The notes beneath the pieces were generated by a model, which searched no databases, was not told the DNA's origin, and worked only from the letters and a program-made list of their open reading frames with translations. The position numbers and the translations under genes were made by a program. This document shows positions 5,622 to 6,777 of a DNA stretch of 6,777 nt, in pieces (position 1 is the first letter of the stretch; each line of letters starts with the position of its first letter). This DNA is from an uncultured delta proteobacterium (GTDB taxonomy: Bacteria; Myxococcota_A; Polyangia; Polyangiales; Ga0077539). The stretch is from contig CAIOSS010001356.1 of assembly GCA_903860995.1 (NCBI GenBank), forward strand, positions 1-6,777, written 5' to 3'.

Positions 5622-6511
5622 AGGTCGCGGCGGTGGTGACGGTGCCGCCGTACGCGACCTTCCTGGAGGAGGTCGCGCGGCACCCGCTGGTGCGGGGCCT
5701 GCGGCTCAACACCGTGATGCCCCTGAAGGGCACTCCCCACGATACATTGAAGAGATTGTCGGGATACGGCGCTCCGTTGTGGGTTGACCTGAAGGGGCGG
5801 CAATTGCGGGTGGTGGGCGCGGCGATTCCGCCCTTCACGGAGGTGCGGGTGAGCCATCCCATTACGGTGGAGACGCCCGCCGACTGCTTCTTCGATGACG
5901 GCCGGGAGTACGCGCGGATCATGGCGGTCGACGGCGACCGGCTGATCCTGGAGGACGGCCCGCGGCGCTTCGTGGGCCCCGGGGAGAGCATCAACGTGGT
6001 GCACCGCTCGCTGGTGGTGCACGGGACGCTGACCCCCACGGACAAGGGATATCTCACGGCCATGGGCGAGGTCGGGCTCACCCGGGTGATGTTGTCGTAT
6101 TGCGAGTCACCCGCCGACGTCGACGAGGTGAGGTCGCTGCTGCCGGGCGCCGAGGTGGTGCTGAAGATCGAGTCGCTGAAGGGCCTCGACCTGGCGCGGC
6201 GGCAAGGGCCGGCGCAGGGGCGCTTGATGGCCGCGCGGGGCGACCTCTACGTGGAGGTGCTGGAGCCGCACCGCATCGTGCGGGCGCTGCGCGCGGTGGT
6301 GGCGGCCGACCCCGAGGCGTGGGTGGCGAGCCGGCTGTTTCCGTCGCTGGCGCGGGGGGCGGTGCCCGAGGCGCAGGACATCGGCGACGCGGCGTGGCTG
6401 CTCTCGCTGGGCTACCGCACCTTCATGCTGGGCGACGAGGTGTGCCTGCGGCGCGACTCGGTGATGGCCGCGCTCAACCTGCTGGAGCAGGTGGCCGAGG
6501 CGGTGGGGTGA
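5618..6511 (+). CDS. Compact pyruvate-kinase-like barrel protein lacking the C-terminal domain
   Basis: The 297-residue product follows the pyruvate kinase barrel order. RLN (29-31) matches the 'RLNfSHG' strand. PLWVDLKGRQLRV (53-65) matches 'laDLkGPkiR'. Residues about 67-137 form a short B-domain with FFDDG. LTPTDKGYL (138-146) matches 'LTekDk'. VVLKIESLKGLD (180-191) gives the catalytic-type K183 and metal-binding E185. GRLMAARGDLYVEV (201-214) gives R207-G-D209, and the last strand is FMLGDEV. The TATQMLESM and PTRAE region is degenerate (ASRLFPSL...VPEAQD), the substrate-loop SHG is lost, and the regulatory C-terminal domain of about 120 residues is absent, so normal pyruvate kinase activity is doubtful. 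It may act on another enolpyruvate or phospho-substrate. The TTG at 5618 is chosen because its strand KVAAVVTV is needed and because TTGA overlaps the upstream stop, a sign of translational coupling. No Shine-Dalgarno sequence is seen. Confidence 0.85.
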   Translation: MKVAAVVTVPPYATFLEEVARHPLVRGLRLNTVMPLKGTPHDTLKRLSGYGAPLWVDLKGRQLRVVGAAIPPFTEVRVSHPITVETPADCFFDDGREYARIMAVDGDRLILEDGPRRFVGPGESINVVHRSLVVHGTLTPTDKGYLTAMGEVGLTRVMLSYCESPADVDEVRSLLPGAEVVLKIESLKGLDLARRQGPAQGRLMAARGDLYVEVLEPHRIVRALRAVVAADPEAWVASRLFPSLARGAVPEAQDIGDAAWLLSLGYRTFMLGDEVCLRRDSVMAALNLLEQVAEAVG

Positions 6512-6514
6512 GGG

Positions 6515-6530
6515 GGCCGACGCTACGGCC
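6515..6530. terminator. Small hairpin between convergent genes
   Basis: GGCCG (6515-6519) and CGGCC (6526-6530) can pair around a 6-base loop. It lies in the 11-base space between the two convergent stop codons and takes in the TAG of the leftward gene (6523-6525). Its symmetry would let it serve both strands, but the stem is only five pairs and no T-tract is present. Confidence 0.22.
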
Positions 6531-6777
6531 GGACGATGGAGGTGCCGGCGGGGGGAGACCAGCGGAAGGTGGTCAACGGGATGTTGAGGTTCACCTGCGG
6601 GTTGCTGAAGTCGAAGCGGTTCTGGTTGCCCTGCGCGTCGATGACGGCGGTGCGCACCACCTGGAAGCTGGCGCGGTCGACGTAGAAGACGCTGCGCTCG
6701 TAGGGGGGCTGCGGGGTGGTGGGGCGCAGCTCGAGCACATATCCGTTGGGAAACCTGAACTGGTTGGCGTCGAGCAG
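6523..6777 (-). CDS. lolA: LolA-family outer-membrane lipoprotein carrier, C-terminal part
   Basis: Only the last 84 residues are inside the window; the gene enters from the right edge, so its start and signal peptide are not visible. LolA is a periplasmic carrier that takes lipoproteins from the LolCDE transporter to the outer membrane. The visible part fits the end of the family's half-barrel: YVLELRPTTPQ, then SVFYVDRASFQVVRTAV, then IDAQGNQNRFDFSNPQVN and FRWSPPAGTSIVRP. This matches the usual 'f.vD..tf.v....i.d..Gn.nrf.F......N..ip...F.f.PP.Gt.vi' ending. The TAG at 6525-6523 is 11 bases from the stop of the convergent pyruvate-kinase-like gene. The assignment rests on the C-terminal pattern alone, and a LolA-like relative of other function cannot be excluded. 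Confidence 0.82.
   Translation of the reverse strand: MLDANQFRFPNGYVLELRPTTPQPPYERSVFYVDRASFQVVRTAVIDAQGNQNRFDFSNPQVNLNIPLTTFRWSPPAGTSIVRP

Overview
The window is a very GC-rich bacterial chromosomal segment in which real genes show an almost exclusively G/C third codon position. The most likely source is a myxobacterium (Myxococcota, Polyangiales-like). I infer this from three things: the base composition; a lipoprotein with a Asp/Pro-rich linker followed by repeated eight-cysteine modules, a style common in that phylum; and a C-terminal LolA fragment of the kind seen there. No marker gene is present, so the assignment remains an inference.

Layout, left to right. A leftward gene (3-946) encodes a conserved-looking protein of unknown function and is interrupted by a single-base frameshift near position 782. 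A divergent intergenic region (947-1122) carries a small G-rich tandem repeat and a near-perfect 20-bp palindrome. A rightward RimJ/RimL-type GNAT acetyltransferase (1123-1677) follows, then a small zinc-ribbon membrane protein (1716-2321). Next, behind a plausible promoter, is a 490-residue cysteine-rich lipoprotein (2438-3910). It has seven Asp-x-Pro heptad starts and then five 40-residue modules with identical cysteine spacing. After it come an archaeal-type (NadM-like) nucleotidyltransferase (3963-4559), a cytoplasmic VWA-domain protein with a C-terminal zinc ribbon (4626-5621) and a compact pyruvate-kinase-like barrel protein (5618-6511). The last gene, entering from the right edge on the opposite strand, is the C-terminal part of a LolA-family lipoprotein carrier (6523-6777).

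How the genes may work together. Only one pair is tightly linked by sequence: the VWA/zinc-ribbon gene and the pyruvate-kinase-like gene overlap in a TTGA, so they are probably translationally coupled and may act together. The NadM-like gene lies just upstream on the same strand, but a hairpin and a possible new -10 element separate it from that pair. The cysteine-rich lipoprotein (a LolA-type client in principle) and LolA both belong to the envelope, but nothing here shows a direct link between them. The most unusual items are the VWA plus pyruvate-kinase-like pair, the strictly periodic lipoprotein, and the frameshift in the first gene. No RNA gene, CRISPR array, insertion sequence or phage gene was found.
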